A stretch of DNA of 64,000 bases from Sphingomonas sp. Leaf208. GTDB lineage: Bacteria; Pseudomonadota; Alphaproteobacteria; Sphingomonadales; Sphingomonadaceae. Shown here one piece after another: positions 1-9,170 of the stretch; positions within the stretch are counted from its first letter, which is position 1; each line of letters starts with the position of its first letter. Below the pieces are notes generated by a model. It worked only from the letters and a program-made list of their open reading frames with translations. It was not told the origin of the DNA and did not search any database. Location: positions 560,946-624,945 of the forward strand of contig NZ_LMKH01000001.1 of the NCBI RefSeq assembly GCF_001421415.1. Direction: 5' to 3'. A program made the translations under genes and the position numbers.

Positions 1-65
1 GCCTGCAGCACGGTGGCGCCCTGGGGCACCTCGATCTCTACGCCATCGACTTTGACTAAGGGCAT
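1..65 (-). CDS. nuoG: NADH-quinone oxidoreductase subunit G, N-terminal fragment (runs off window)
   Basis: Only the first 21 codons are in the window. The reading begins [16 protein letters not shown], which matches the start of the [2Fe-2S] ferredoxin-like domain of NuoG, the large iron-sulfur subunit of the complex I peripheral arm. The ATG overlaps the nuoF stop by one base (TAATG), as expected for translational coupling. The identification rests on the short N-terminus plus the position directly after nuoF. Confidence 0.88.
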   Translation of the reverse strand, partial: MPLVKVDGVEIEVPQGATVLQ

Positions 66-1366
66 TACTCTGCGGCTTCCATCATCGGCGGGGTGTCACC
101 ACCACGTTCGCGGATACGGCGTTCCATCTCTGGGCGGAAATGCTTGATCAGGCCCTGGATCGGCCATGCGGCTGCGTCACCGAGCGCGCAGATCGAGTGA
201 CCCTCGACCTGTTTAGTGACCTGCTGGAGCATGTCGATCTCGGACAGCTCGGCGTCGCCGGTGCGCATCCGCTCCATCACGCGCCACATCCAGCCGGTGC
301 CCTCACGGCACGGCGTGCACTGGCCACAGCTCTCATGCTTGTAGAAGTAAGAGATGCGGCTGATCGCGCGGACGATGTCGGTCGACTTGTCCATGACGAT
401 GATCGCCGCGGTGCCGAGGCCCGAACCGACTGCCTTCAAGCCGTCGAAGTCCATCGCGCAGTCCATGATCTGCGCGGCGGGCACCAACGGCACCGAAGAG
501 CCACCGGGGATCACGGCGAGCAGATTGTCCCAGCCGCCCCGGATACCGCCGCAATGCGTCTCGATCAGGTCGCGGAACGAGATGCTCATCTCCTCCTCGA
601 CCACGCAGGGCTTGTTCACATGGCCGCTGATCTGGAACAGCTTCGTGCCGCGGTTATTCTCCGCGCCGAAGCTGGAAAACCACGCCGCACCACGCCGTAG
701 GATCGCCGGCGCGACCGCGATCGACTCGACGTTGTTGACCGTCGTCGGGCAGCCATAAAGGCCGGCGCCTGCCGGGAAAGGTGGCTTCAGCCTCGGCTGA
801 CCCTTCTTCCCCTCGAGGCTCTCGAGCATCGCGGTCTCTTCGCCGCAGATGTACGCGCCCGCGCCGCGGTGCACGAACACGTCGAAGTCGTAGCCCGACC
901 CACACGCATTCTTGCCGATGAAGCCGCGATCGTACGCCTCTGCGACGGCTGCGAACAGTGTCTCGGCCTCGCGGATATATTCGCCGCGGATGTAGATGTA
1001 CGCGGCGCGCGCGCGCATCGCGAACCCGGCGATCAGCGCACCCTCGATCAGCTTGTGCGGATCGTGGCGGATGATCTCGCGATCCTTGCAGCTGCCCGGC
1101 TCGGATTCATCGGCGTTGATGACGAGGAAGTTCGGCCGGTCCGGCTTCGGCTCCTTCGGCATGAACGACCATTTGGTGCCGGTTGGAAAACCCGCACCGC
1201 CACGGCCGCGTAGTCCCGACGCCTTCATCACGTCGATGATCGCGTCCTGGCCGAGCGCCATCAGGTCCTTGGTATTATCCCAATCGCCGCGCATGATCGC
1301 CGCGTCGATGTTCCACGGCTGGAAACCGTAGACGTTGGTAAAGATGCGGTCCTTGTCGGCGAGCAT
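65..1366 (-). CDS. nuoF: NADH-quinone oxidoreductase subunit F (NADH/FMN-binding)
   Basis: NuoF is the NADH-oxidising subunit of complex I. It binds NADH and FMN and passes electrons to the N3 [4Fe-4S] cluster on the cytoplasmic face. The glycine-rich [10 protein letters not shown] motif is near residue 55, and the cluster ligands lie in SCGQCTPC near residue 350 with a further Cys in SICALGD. At 433 aa it has the usual family length. The ATG at 1366 is preferred because it overlaps the nuoE stop (ATGA) and has GGGGGAG upstream; an in-frame GTG at 1375 is a weaker alternative. Confidence 0.96.
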   Translation of the reverse strand: MLADKDRIFTNVYGFQPWNIDAAIMRGDWDNTKDLMALGQDAIIDVMKASGLRGRGGAGFPTGTKWSFMPKEPKPDRPNFLVINADESEPGSCKDREIIRHDPHKLIEGALIAGFAMRARAAYIYIRGEYIREAETLFAAVAEAYDRGFIGKNACGSGYDFDVFVHRGAGAYICGEETAMLESLEGKKGQPRLKPPFPAGAGLYGCPTTVNNVESIAVAPAILRRGAAWFSSFGAENNRGTKLFQISGHVNKPCVVEEEMSISFRDLIETHCGGIRGGWDNLLAVIPGGSSVPLVPAAQIMDCAMDFDGLKAVGSGLGTAAIIVMDKSTDIVRAISRISYFYKHESCGQCTPCREGTGWMWRVMERMRTGDAELSEIDMLQQVTKQVEGHSICALGDAAAWPIQGLIKHFRPEMERRIRERGGDTPPMMEAAE

Positions 1367-2034
1367 CAGGCCCACTCCCCCCGGTAATCGTGGTTCGCGT
1401 CGACCATCGCCTTAAGCGAGGTCGGGCCGCCTTCGGGGCAGCTCGCGCGGCGACCGAATTGCGGACCCGGCGTCGGGTGCCCGCCATTGGCCAGCGCCTC
1501 GAGGATCTCGGTCGTCTTGTCGTAATCGAGGTCTTCGAAGTTATCGTCGTTGATCTGCACCATCGGCGCATTCGCGCACGTGCCCAGACACTCGACCTCG
1601 GTCAGCGTGAACATGCCGTCCGGCGTCGTGCCACCCTTGACCAGCCCGCGGTTCTTGCACGCAGCCAAAACATCGTCCGACCCACGCAGCATGCACGGCG
1701 TGGTGCCGCAGACCTGGACGTGGAAGCGACCGACCGGCGCGAGATTGAACATCGTGTAGAAGGTCACGACCTCATACACACGCATGTACGGCACGCTGAT
1801 CTGACGCGCGACGAACTCGATCACCGGTACCGGCAACCAGCCCTGCGTCTGCGTTTCCGCACCGACCTGGCGCTGCGCCAGATCAAGCAACGGGATCGAT
1901 GCCGACTGTTCTCGACCCTTCGGATAGCGCCCGAGAATCTCGTTCGCCTTCACCTGGTTCCCGTCCGTCCACGCGAACGAGCCCCAGCGTGCGCGGGTCT
2001 CGGCCTCGTCGGGAATTTTGGGTGCTTCAGCCAT
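1366..2034 (-). CDS. nuoE: NADH-quinone oxidoreductase subunit E (24 kDa, [2Fe-2S])
   Basis: NuoE is the thioredoxin-fold [2Fe-2S] subunit (N1a) next to NuoF in the complex I N-module. The four ligands are visible as a C-x4-C pair in CGTTPC and a C-x3-C pair in CLGTC. The protein is 222 aa. The start [10 protein letters not shown] is chosen because its ATG overlaps the stop of the preceding small gene (TGATG); the open frame extends further upstream only by reading through that gene and part of nuoD in the wrong frame. The C-terminal tail after the Fe-S domain is somewhat long, as in other sphingomonads. Confidence 0.95.
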   Translation of the reverse strand: MAEAPKIPDEAETRARWGSFAWTDGNQVKANEILGRYPKGREQSASIPLLDLAQRQVGAETQTQGWLPVPVIEFVARQISVPYMRVYEVVTFYTMFNLAPVGRFHVQVCGTTPCMLRGSDDVLAACKNRGLVKGGTTPDGMFTLTEVECLGTCANAPMVQINDDNFEDLDYDKTTEILEALANGGHPTPGPQFGRRASCPEGGPTSLKAMVDANHDYRGEWA

Positions 2035-2276
2035 CAGCCGTGATCCGTAAGTTCTAGGCGACGTTCGATCCGCTCGACACGATCGGACATACGATCGAGC
2101 CGCGAATTGACGCCGGAAATCGCGATGATCGAACTGCCGAGATGCTCCTCGACCATCGTCATCCGCGTCTTGAGATCGCGGACGTCGAATTTCATCTCGG
2201 ACATATCGCCCTGCATCTTCTGCAGAACCGAATAGATCAGCTCGTTGGTGACTGCGCCGTTCTGTGCAGGGGTCAT
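2034..2276 (-). CDS. Small coiled-coil protein embedded in the nuo operon
   Basis: This 80-aa protein ([17 protein letters not shown]...) lies between nuoD and nuoE, where the canonical order has no gene. Its ATG overlaps the nuoD stop (ATGA) and its TGA overlaps the nuoE ATG, so it is translationally coupled on both sides and is very likely expressed. It has no signal peptide and no membrane segment. Residues 15-78 show heptad-like spacing of M/V/L/I with many charged residues (for example [18 protein letters not shown]), suggesting a helical coiled coil. I do not recognise a named family. A role as a complex I assembly or accessory factor is inferred only from position. Confidence 0.8.
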   Translation of the reverse strand: MTPAQNGAVTNELIYSVLQKMQGDMSEMKFDVRDLKTRMTMVEEHLGSSIIAISGVNSRLDRMSDRVERIERRLELTDHG

Positions 2277-3508
2277 CGGTCGCACTCGCCGAACACGATA
2301 TCCATCGCGCCGAGGATCGCGGTCGTATCCGCCAGCATGTGGCCCTTCGCCATGAAGTCCATGGCTTGCAAATGCGAGAACGCGGTCGGGCGGATCTTGC
2401 AGCGGTACGGCTTGTTCGAGCCATCGGCGACCAGATACACGCCGAACTCGCCCTTGGGGCTCTCGGTCGCGACATAGACGTCGCCGGCGGGGACGTGGAA
2501 GCCCTCGGTGTAAAGCTTGAAGTGATGGATCAGCGCTTCCATCGACTGCTTCATCTCAGCCCGCTTGGGCGGCACGACCTTGCGGTCGAGCGACGCGATC
2601 GGCCCCTCGGGCATGTCGCGCAGGCACTGCTTCATGATCCGAGCGGACTGACGCACTTCCTCGACGCGCACCATGAACCGGTCATAGCAATCACCGCGCG
2701 TGCCGACCGGCACCTCGAAGTCCATCTTGGCATAGGCGTCATAGGGCTGGGACTTGCGCAAATCCCAGGCGATACCCGAGCCGCGGATCATCGGACCCGA
2801 AAAGCCCCATTTGATCGCATCGTCGCGGCTGACCACGGCGATGTCGACGTTGCGCTGCTTGAAGATGCGATTGTCCGCGACCAGCGAGATCGCATCCTCG
2901 AACAGCCGCGGCAGGCGCGTGTCGAGCCAGTCGCCGATGTCGGCGAGCAGCTTCAACGGGGCATCCTGATGCACGCCACCGGGACGGAAATAGTTCGAAT
3001 GCATGCGCGCGCCCGAGACGCGCTCGAAAAAGTTCATGCAGTCTTCGCGGATTTCGAACAGCCACAGGTTCGGCGTCATCGCGCCGACGTCCATGACGTG
3101 CGAACCCAGGTTGAGCATGTGGTTCGAGATGCGCGTCAATTCGGCAAAGAACACTCGCAGATACTGTGCGCGCTCGGGCACTTCGAGGTCGAGAAGCTTC
3201 TCCACCGCGAGCACCCAGCTATGCTCCATGCACAGCGGCGAGCAGTAATCGAGACGGTCGAAATACGGCAGCGCCTGCGTGTACGTCTTGTACTCGATCA
3301 GCTTTTCGGTGCCGCGGTGGAGCAGGCCGACATGCGGATCGACGCGCTCGACGATCTCGCCGTCGAGCTCCATGACGAGGCGCAACACGCCGTGCGCGGC
3401 CGGATGCTGCGGACCGAAGTTGATCGTGTAGTTCTGGATCGTGACGTCGCCGGTCGTCGGATCGGCTGCGTTGGCTTCACCCAGAAGCTCCTCTACGTAG
3501 AGACTCAC
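2273..3508 (-). CDS. nuoD: NADH-quinone oxidoreductase subunit D (49 kDa)
   Basis: NuoD forms the quinone-reduction site of complex I together with NuoB. The family N-terminal motif [14 protein letters not shown] is near residues 30-43 and includes the quinone-site histidines; the 411-aa length is typical of alphaproteobacteria. The start is a GTG whose codon overlaps the nuoC stop (GTGA), giving [10 protein letters not shown]. It is separate from nuoC here, not fused as in Escherichia coli. Confidence 0.96.
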   Translation of the reverse strand: MSLYVEELLGEANAADPTTGDVTIQNYTINFGPQHPAAHGVLRLVMELDGEIVERVDPHVGLLHRGTEKLIEYKTYTQALPYFDRLDYCSPLCMEHSWVLAVEKLLDLEVPERAQYLRVFFAELTRISNHMLNLGSHVMDVGAMTPNLWLFEIREDCMNFFERVSGARMHSNYFRPGGVHQDAPLKLLADIGDWLDTRLPRLFEDAISLVADNRIFKQRNVDIAVVSRDDAIKWGFSGPMIRGSGIAWDLRKSQPYDAYAKMDFEVPVGTRGDCYDRFMVRVEEVRQSARIMKQCLRDMPEGPIASLDRKVVPPKRAEMKQSMEALIHHFKLYTEGFHVPAGDVYVATESPKGEFGVYLVADGSNKPYRCKIRPTAFSHLQAMDFMAKGHMLADTTAILGAMDIVFGECDR

Positions 3509-4365
3509 TGGTTCTGTCCCCCGGTTCCGTTGACACCCTTGCTCGGGATCACATCCGACTCCACGGGCTTGTCCTGCTTCTGGTTGCCCGGATCAGGCTC
3601 GCCCGCACCGCTTTGACCGGAATGCTTGACGTCCTTCTTGCCATAAGGCTCGCTCGGCGCGGCAGGCGCCTGCGTCGGCGACTGCGCGGCGTCCGCCTTG
3701 ACGATCGTGTCGGCCTTCAGCGGCGTCGGCGCACCCTTGGTCTCGGGCAACGCGCCCTTCTCGTCGCCGGGGAGCACGTAGTTAGCACCCTCCCATGGAC
3801 TCATGAAATCGAACGTGCGGAAATCCTGCGCGAGCTGCACGGGCTCGTACACGACGCGCTTCGACTCTTCCGAGTAACGCAGCTCGACATACCCGGTCAG
3901 CGGGAAGTCTTTCCGCTGCGGGTGACCGCGAAAGCCGTAGTCGGTCAGGATGCGCCGCAGGTCCGGATTGCCACTGAACAGCACGCCGTACATGTCGTAC
4001 ACTTCGCGCTCGAGCCAGCCGGCGACCGGCCAGATGTCCGTCACCGACGGTACCGGCTTCTCCTCGTCGGTCGCGACATGCACGCGCAGGCGGTGGTTCC
4101 GCGTCAGCGACAGCATGCAATAGACGACCTCGAACCGCTCGGGCCGATCCGGATAGTCGACGCCGGCGATCTCCATGAGCTGCTGATAGGCCAGCCCTGG
4201 CGTGTCGCGCAGCGCGATCATCGCATCATACAGGTCCTCGCGACGAACATGCAAAGCGACTTCGCCGACATGCTCGACCGCGTCGAGCAGCATGCCGCCG
4301 AGCGCAGCGCGGGCGCTGTCGATGACGCCGTCATTCGACGTGTATGCTGGTGCGGGAGCCCTCAA
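3505..4365 (-). CDS. nuoC: NADH-quinone oxidoreductase subunit C (30 kDa) with low-complexity tail
   Basis: NuoC is a structural subunit of the complex I connecting module. The core (residues about 1-200) contains the 30-kDa signature around [21 protein letters not shown], followed by [18 protein letters not shown]. The remaining roughly 85 residues are a hydrophilic K/P/Q/G-rich tail that looks disordered. The proposed start is TTG at 4365, overlapping the nuoB stop (TTGA); no better ATG is present before the conserved core. Confidence 0.94.
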   Translation of the reverse strand: MRAPAPAYTSNDGVIDSARAALGGMLLDAVEHVGEVALHVRREDLYDAMIALRDTPGLAYQQLMEIAGVDYPDRPERFEVVYCMLSLTRNHRLRVHVATDEEKPVPSVTDIWPVAGWLEREVYDMYGVLFSGNPDLRRILTDYGFRGHPQRKDFPLTGYVELRYSEESKRVVYEPVQLAQDFRTFDFMSPWEGANYVLPGDEKGALPETKGAPTPLKADTIVKADAAQSPTQAPAAPSEPYGKKDVKHSGQSGAGEPDPGNQKQDKPVESDVIPSKGVNGTGGQNQ

Positions 4366-4910
4366 CGCTCGATGCTCCCGGACCGCCGGATCTTCCGCTG
4401 CAGCTGCATGATGCCGTACAGCAGCGCTTCAGCCGTCGGCGGGCACCCGGGGACGTAGATGTCCACCGGCACGATGCGGTCGCAGCCGCGTACGACGCTG
4501 TAGCTGTAATGATAATAGCCGCCGCCGTTCGCGCATGATCCCATCGAGATCACGTACTTAGGCTCGGACATCTGGTCGTAGACCTTGCGCAGCGCCGGGG
4601 CCATCTTGTTGCACAACGTGCCGGCGACGATCATCACGTCCGACTGGCGCGGGCTCGCGCGTGGTGCGGCGCCGAAGCGCTCCAGATCATAGCGTGGCAT
4701 GTTGACGTGGATCATCTCGACCGCGCAGCATGCGAGCCCGAACGTCATCCACCACAGCGAGCCGGTTCGCGCCCACTGGAACAGCTCCTCGGTCGACGTG
4801 ACCAGGAAACCCTTGTCCGTCAGCTCACCGTTCAATCCGTCGAAAAAGCCCTGATCGGGTGGCACCAGCGAACTGGGCGAACCGGGTGCGGGCTGAAGCT
4901 CTACTCCCAA
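4362..4910 (-). CDS. nuoB: NADH-quinone oxidoreductase subunit B (PSST, cluster N2)
   Basis: NuoB carries cluster N2, the final [4Fe-4S] centre that reduces quinone. The ligands are the tandem cysteines in GLACCAVEM, then Cys in MGSCANGGG and in [11 protein letters not shown]. The start is chosen as TTG at 4910 ([10 protein letters not shown]), 182 aa, because GGGAG lies about 7 bases upstream. An in-frame ATG at 4931 would add seven residues but lacks a ribosome-binding site. The gene overlaps nuoA by 10 bases. Confidence 0.94.
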   Translation of the reverse strand: MGVELQPAPGSPSSLVPPDQGFFDGLNGELTDKGFLVTSTEELFQWARTGSLWWMTFGLACCAVEMIHVNMPRYDLERFGAAPRASPRQSDVMIVAGTLCNKMAPALRKVYDQMSEPKYVISMGSCANGGGYYHYSYSVVRGCDRIVPVDIYVPGCPPTAEALLYGIMQLQRKIRRSGSIER

Positions 4911-5275
4911 TCGAGTGCTCCCTTCTTCCATGCGTAGACGAGGCCGAGGGCCAATTCGCCGATAAAGATCATCATCGAAATCCACGCGGTCCAGCCGAGC
5001 GTGAAGACCGAGACGGCCCAGGGATACAGGAACGCGGCCTCAAGATCGAAGATGATGAAGAGGATGGCGATCAGGTAGAAGCGTACGTCGAACTGGCTCC
5101 GCGGATCCTCGAATGCGGGAAAGCCGCACTCGTATTCGCTGAGCTTCTCAGGCGTAGGCTTGTGTGACCCCGTGAGGCGCGAGACGGCCATCGGCAGGAA
5201 CACGAACGTGCTCGACAATGCGATGGCGATCCCGAGGAACAGGAGGATCGGAAGATAGTGCGACAGGTCGACCAA
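4901..5275 (-). CDS. nuoA: NADH-quinone oxidoreductase subunit A
   Basis: NuoA is a small three-helix membrane subunit of complex I. Hydrophobic helices lie near residues 5-28, 65-88 and 95-115, and the conserved loop [22 protein letters not shown] is present between the first two. At 124 aa it is the normal size. The start appears to be TTG (5275) preceded by AGAAG. It is the promoter-proximal gene of the operon; the promoter should lie in 5276-5330 but I cannot assign it. Confidence 0.94.
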   Translation of the reverse strand: MVDLSHYLPILLFLGIAIALSSTFVFLPMAVSRLTGSHKPTPEKLSEYECGFPAFEDPRSQFDVRFYLIAILFIIFDLEAAFLYPWAVSVFTLGWTAWISMMIFIGELALGLVYAWKKGALDWE

Positions 5276-5461
5276 ATTGCTTCTCGCAAGTGCGAACGGA
5301 ACGGGGCCGCTTTAGGCCGATGGGGGGTGATGGGCAAGGCGTGGAGGGTGTGAGAATCACTCGCAAGTGGAGGGGCCGAGGTGATGGGAAACATGCGTTA
5401 CTTGGCGCGCCGGGATTCAGACGGGGGCTGCGAACTAGCGGCAACATCACCAAACCCACTC

Positions 5462-5556
5462 CGTCACCCCGGACGGGTTCCGGGGTCCACGGCGCCGCAA
5501 ACCAACGGCGCGCGAGAATGCGGAACGGTGGATGCCGGAACGAGCCCGGCATGACG
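5462..5556. repeat. Inverted-repeat element (GTTCCGG family)
   Basis: Two imperfect inverted arms, 5462-5490 and 5528-5556, share CGTCA..CCGG....GTTCCGG..TCCAC when one is reverse-complemented. Each arm is itself partly palindromic. This is REPIN-like architecture in non-coding sequence. Confidence 0.7.
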
Positions 5557-5620
5557 GGCTGGGGTAGAGTCCGCGCCTTAGGATCAGGCTCTTAGAACTT
5601 TCGCGGCCACCGCCTTCATC

Positions 5621-5704
5621 CGTCACCCCAGCGAAAGCTGGGGTATCATGGTTGGCGAGCGCGCCGGCTATCACGGGGATACCCCAGCTTTCGCTGGGGT
5701 GACG
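5621..5704. repeat. Perfect 27-bp inverted repeat (CACCCCAGCGAAAGCTGGGGT)
   Basis: Arms at 5621-5647 and 5678-5704 are exact reverse complements. Each arm contains its own hairpin (CCCCAGC GAAA GCTGGGG type), so the element can fold as two small hairpins or one long one. Confidence 0.85.
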
Positions 5705-5760
5705 GATAGGACGTGAGTATCACCTTCACCAGCGTGAACGGATTGCTCTCCGACCTCACG

Positions 5761-5883
5761 ATCCTCCCCCGCCAGGGGGAGGTGTCGCCGAAGGTGACGG
5801 AGGGGAGGACACGGAACAGAGGTCGCCCTGCCCTCCCCCTCCGTCAGGCAAACGCCTGCCACCTCCCCCTGGCGGGGGAGGAT
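5761..5883. repeat. Perfect 23-bp inverted repeat (CCTCCCCCGCCAGGGGGAGG)
   Basis: Arms 5761-5783 and 5861-5883 are exact reverse complements separated by about 77 bases that also contain inverted CCTCCGTCA-type blocks. It ends 12 bases before the stop of the inositol monophosphatase gene, so it may form that transcript's 3' end structure. Confidence 0.85.
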
Positions 5884-5895
5884 CGTTTGCAAGGC

Positions 5896-6708
5896 TTAGC
5901 GCAGCGCGCCGGCCACTAGCTTATGCAGCCGCGAATGCAGCGCGTCGTTCGCCGCAAGAAACTCGTTGCGCTCCATCGCACGGTCGCCACCGCGGAAGTC
6001 GGTGACAAAGCCGCCGGCTTCTTTCACCAGCAACATGCCCGCAGCAACATCCCAAGGCTTCAGGTTCGTTTCCCAGAAGCCATCGAAACGCCCCGCTGCA
6101 AGCCAAGCCAGATCCAACGCCGCTGCCCCAAGGCGACGAATACCCGCGACCTCAGGCGCAACCGCCCCGAAGATGCGACTCCACTGCGCGAAGTCGCCAT
6201 GCCCCAGGAACGGAATCCCCGTCGCAATCAGCGATTCGGACAGATCGCGCCGCGACGACACGCGCAGGCGCTGGTCGGTGAGCCAAGCGCCCCGGCCCTT
6301 CTCGGCCCAGAAGCTTTCGTCGGTCAGCGGCTGATACACCAACGCCGTGGTGACCTCACGCTTGCCGTTCGGCATCGGCTCCTCGACCGCGATCGAGATG
6401 CAGAAATGCGGGATACCGTGGAGGAAGTTCGACGTCCCATCCAGCGGATCGACGATGAACCGCGGCTTGTTGGGATCGCCCTCGACCTCGCCGCGCTCCT
6501 CCATCAGCATGCCCCAATCGGGACGCGCGTGCGACAGCTCTTCGAAGATCGTCTGCTCGGCGCGCTGGTCAGCCTGGCTGACGAAGTCGGCGGGACCCTT
6601 GCGGCTCACCTGGAGCTGCTGGACCTCGTTGAAGTCGCGGCGCAGGCGCGGCGCGGCCTTGCGGGCGGCGCGCTCGATGACGGTCATGATGCCGGAATGG
6701 CTGGGCAT
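5896..6708 (-). CDS. suhB: Inositol monophosphatase family protein
   Basis: A member of the Mg2+-dependent inositol monophosphatase/SuhB phosphatase family, 270 aa, soluble. The metal/phosphate motif DPLDGTSNFLHG is near residues 88-99, the acidic EER box lies before it, and the second metal motif KPWDVAAGMLLVKEAGG is near residues 217-233. The natural substrate cannot be read from sequence; the family includes inositol-1-phosphatase and the NusG/rRNA-linked SuhB of E. coli. It lies downstream of efp, an arrangement common in alphaproteobacteria. A start at MTVIERAARK is a possible alternative. Confidence 0.9.
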   Translation of the reverse strand: MPSHSGIMTVIERAARKAAPRLRRDFNEVQQLQVSRKGPADFVSQADQRAEQTIFEELSHARPDWGMLMEERGEVEGDPNKPRFIVDPLDGTSNFLHGIPHFCISIAVEEPMPNGKREVTTALVYQPLTDESFWAEKGRGAWLTDQRLRVSSRRDLSESLIATGIPFLGHGDFAQWSRIFGAVAPEVAGIRRLGAAALDLAWLAAGRFDGFWETNLKPWDVAAGMLLVKEAGGFVTDFRGGDRAMERNEFLAANDALHSRLHKLVAGALR

Positions 6709-6722
6709 TGTTTTTACCTTAA

Positions 6723-6825
6723 GCCCTCTCCCCTCCGGGGAGAGGGTTGGGAGAGGGGCTGTTCTGGGCGGTATTGTTTGGGGCCGCCCCTCACCCCGGC
6801 CCTCTCCCCGGAGGGAAGAGGGAGC
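6723..6825. repeat. Type D palindromic element (CCCTCTCCCC...GGGGAGAGGG)
   Basis: Two hairpin modules, about 6724-6746 and 6800-6822, are inverted copies of each other with GAGAGGGGCTG / CCGCCCCTCACC in between. It fills the efp-suhB spacer. Related elements occur at 27178 and 49201. Confidence 0.8.
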
Positions 6826-6830
6826 AGAAA

Positions 6831-7394
6831 TCAGTCCGCGCGGCGCACGTACGTCTGCTCGTACACATCGACGACGATCCGCGTTCCCGCGCCGATATGC
6901 GGCGGCACCATCACGCGCACGCCGTTCTCGAGCACGGCAGGCTTATACGAAGACGAAGCCGTCTGCCCCTTCACGACGGCATCCGCCTCGACGATCAGCG
7001 CCTCGATCGTGTCGGGCAGCTGGACCGAGATCGGCCGCTCTTCCCAGAGCTCCATCACGACGTCCATGCCGTCCTGCAGGAACGCCGCGGCGTCGCCCAG
7101 GATGTCGGCGTCGAGCGAGATCTGCTCGTAGTTGATCTTGTCCATGAAGGTGAGCATGTCGCCTTCGCGGAACAGGAACTGGAAGTCGACGGTCTCGAGC
7201 CGCACCTTCTCGACGCTCTCGGCGGAGCGGAAGCGGGTGTTGTTCTTGCGGCCGTCGATGAGGTTCTTCATCTCGACCTGCATATAGGCACCGCCCTTGC
7301 CGGGCTGGGTGTGCTGAATCTTGACGGCGCGCCAGATGCCGCCCTCATATTCAAGAATGTTGCCGGGACGAATCTCGACCGCGTTGATCTTCAT
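6831..7394 (-). CDS. efp: Elongation factor P
   Basis: EF-P enters the ribosomal E site and relieves stalling at polyproline stretches. At 187 aa it has the normal three-domain length: a KOW-like N-terminal domain ([18 protein letters not shown]) and two OB-fold domains. The loop [11 protein letters not shown] places the usually modified lysine near residue 33. AGGAATCGGTC precedes the ATG. It has an obvious client in the window, the TonB protein with runs of up to eight prolines. Confidence 0.96.
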   Translation of the reverse strand: MKINAVEIRPGNILEYEGGIWRAVKIQHTQPGKGGAYMQVEMKNLIDGRKNNTRFRSAESVEKVRLETVDFQFLFREGDMLTFMDKINYEQISLDADILGDAAAFLQDGMDVVMELWEERPISVQLPDTIEALIVEADAVVKGQTASSSYKPAVLENGVRVMVPPHIGAGTRIVVDVYEQTYVRRAD

Positions 7395-7481
7395 GACCGA
7401 TTCCTGCTGGAAAGAGCTAGGGGCCGTCCGCGAAGCATAACCCTGGGGGCGGGACTCTGCGGAAACCCGAAGCGGCGGGCT

Positions 7482-8087
7482 TTAGCGGGACGACCCCGTT
7501 CCGGCAAGCAGCGGGTACGGGTTCACGTTCTCGCCCTGCCACCAGCGCTCACCCGGCTGCATCTTGGTCAGCCCGAAATGCAGGTGATAATTGCCCGCCC
7601 CGGCGTCGCCGGTATCGCCGACATAGCCGAGCGTGTCGCCCGTCTTGACCGCCATCCCCTCGCGGATGCCGGCCGCGTACCCGGCAAGGTGCGCATAATA
7701 ATAGGTCCAGCGCCGGTCGGGCGAACGCACGTACAGCGTGATCCCGCCAAGCCCACTCTGGAACAGTTTCTCGACCCACCCCGGCGCCGCCGCGACCACG
7801 GGCGTGCCACCCGGTGCCATGATATCCGTGCCATGATGGCCGCGCAGACCGCCGCCCCGCGCATCGTTCCAGCTATTCGCTATCGCCTTGCGTGGGACGC
7901 CCGCCACCGGGACAGCCAGTGCCCCCGGCGTCACGGTAACAGCAGCGACTTCTGCGGGAGGCACCGGCTTGCGCCAAGGCACCCGTCGCTCGAGGCCGCT
8001 GCCGCTGCTCCCGAACGACATCATCGACGCAAAGCCACCGACCACGACCACGATCAGCCCAAGAATGATCCAGAACGTCCGCGTCAT
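7482..8087 (-). CDS. M23 (LytM-type) metallopeptidase, membrane-anchored
   Basis: A predicted peptidoglycan DD-endopeptidase of 201 aa. An N-terminal transmembrane/signal-anchor helix (FWIILGLIVVVVGGFASMM) is followed by a proline-rich linker and a LytM domain. Zn ligands are visible as H-x3-D in HHGTDI and the HLHF motif near residue 168. It lies four bases downstream of an L,D-transpeptidase gene, so the two probably act together on wall cross-links in the periplasm. Confidence 0.9.
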   Translation of the reverse strand: MTRTFWIILGLIVVVVGGFASMMSFGSSGSGLERRVPWRKPVPPAEVAAVTVTPGALAVPVAGVPRKAIANSWNDARGGGLRGHHGTDIMAPGGTPVVAAAPGWVEKLFQSGLGGITLYVRSPDRRWTYYYAHLAGYAAGIREGMAVKTGDTLGYVGDTGDAGAGNYHLHFGLTKMQPGERWWQGENVNPYPLLAGTGSSR

Positions 8088-8091
8088 CGCC

Positions 8092-9114
8092 TTACGCCTG
8101 GAAGACGGCCTTGGTCCCCGGCTTGATCATCATGGACAGCCGCGCCGCATCCCAGTTGGTCAGGCGGATGCAGCCATGGCTCTCCGCACGCCCGATCGTC
8201 TCGGGGTTGGGCGTGCCGTGGATGCCGTAATGCTCCTTCGACAGATCCATCCAGACGACGCCGACCGGACCATTCGGCCCCGGCGGCAGCATCTCCTTGG
8301 TCTGCCCCTTCTTCGCATCCCAGAACAGCGCCGGATTGAAGTGGAACTTCGGATTGTAGTCGGATCCCTTGATCGTCCACGTGCCGAGCGGCAGGGGATC
8401 GTGGCTCGACCCCATAGTTGCGGAGAATTGCGCGATCAGCTTGTCGTTCGCGTCCAGCACGCGGAGCACGCCGTCCGACTTGTCGACCACGACATGGTCC
8501 GCCTGCGGCTGCTTCGCATCGACGTTCAGCATCGTGAGCGTCGCGATCCAGTCCGGCTTCAACTTCGAATCATACGCGCGGGACGTCGGCAGCGCGTTCG
8601 GAAACACGACCTTGGTGCCCGGCGCCAGCTTCGTCGTCGGCGAGTTCAGCGCGACGATCACCGCCGGCGTCGTGTGGAACATCTCGCCAAGCTTCTCCAT
8701 GACGGTCTTGTAACCCAGCGACGGGAGTTCGGCCTGCTTAGCCGGATCCTTGGGGAACGGATTGACGAACGGCCCCGCCAACATCTCGGGCGTCAGCGCG
8801 ACCGTCACGGTCGGCCGAGCAGCGCGGTACGGATACAAAGCCTGCAACGTCCGCGCGTCAGACTTGCCGGTAATCGGCAGCCCCTTCGTCTCCTGAAACC
8901 CCTTCAGCGCGGCGACCAGCGACTGACCGCCGCGCCCGTCGAGCACGCCCGGCCCAAAGCCGAGATGATCGAGGATCACCTGCACGTGAAGCACATTGCG
9001 GTCGATTGGTACGGGCTTGGCCGGCGCTGTCTGCGCCAATGCGGGCGACGCGGCACCCAGCAGGCATGCCGCAAGAACCGAAGCCTTCATCGCAAATGCC
9101 GTCATGCCCATCAT
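8092..9114 (-). CDS. L,D-transpeptidase (YkuD family), exported
   Basis: A 340-aa periplasmic enzyme that would form 3-3 peptidoglycan cross-links or attach proteins to the wall. It has a signal peptide (SVLAACLLGAASPALAQ), an N-terminal peptidoglycan-binding region around DRNVLHVQVILDHLGFGPG, and a C-terminal YkuD domain with HGTPNPETIG followed by the catalytic SHGCIRL near residue 315. The start could be any of the first three methionines (MMGM). It is four bases upstream of the M23 peptidase gene. Confidence 0.92.
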   Translation of the reverse strand: MMGMTAFAMKASVLAACLLGAASPALAQTAPAKPVPIDRNVLHVQVILDHLGFGPGVLDGRGGQSLVAALKGFQETKGLPITGKSDARTLQALYPYRAARPTVTVALTPEMLAGPFVNPFPKDPAKQAELPSLGYKTVMEKLGEMFHTTPAVIVALNSPTTKLAPGTKVVFPNALPTSRAYDSKLKPDWIATLTMLNVDAKQPQADHVVVDKSDGVLRVLDANDKLIAQFSATMGSSHDPLPLGTWTIKGSDYNPKFHFNPALFWDAKKGQTKEMLPPGPNGPVGVVWMDLSKEHYGIHGTPNPETIGRAESHGCIRLTNWDAARLSMMIKPGTKAVFQA

Positions 9115-9170
9115 CCCAAATCGTTACGCTGCTGCATCAAACGGTCGGGACGACGGTTGTTTCCAACGGC

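Larger units (their letters stand above)
5276..5895. other. 620-base intergenic region built of palindromic repeats
   Basis: No open frame here looks like a gene: translations on both strands are arginine/proline-rich and trace the G/C-rich palindromes. The space between nuoA and the inositol monophosphatase gene holds three different inverted-repeat elements in series, listed separately. The nuo promoter is expected at the left edge. Confidence 0.75.

Noticed and set aside
2264..3616. 450-aa open frame on the plus strand opposite nuoD
   Set aside because: It is antisense to a strongly conserved gene; its translation is R/H/D/E-rich without any family motif, as expected for shadow frames in GC-rich DNA.
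5276..5895. Several short open frames (60-134 aa) between nuoA and suhB
   Set aside because: They translate palindromic repeats and have no conserved features or ribosome-binding sites.
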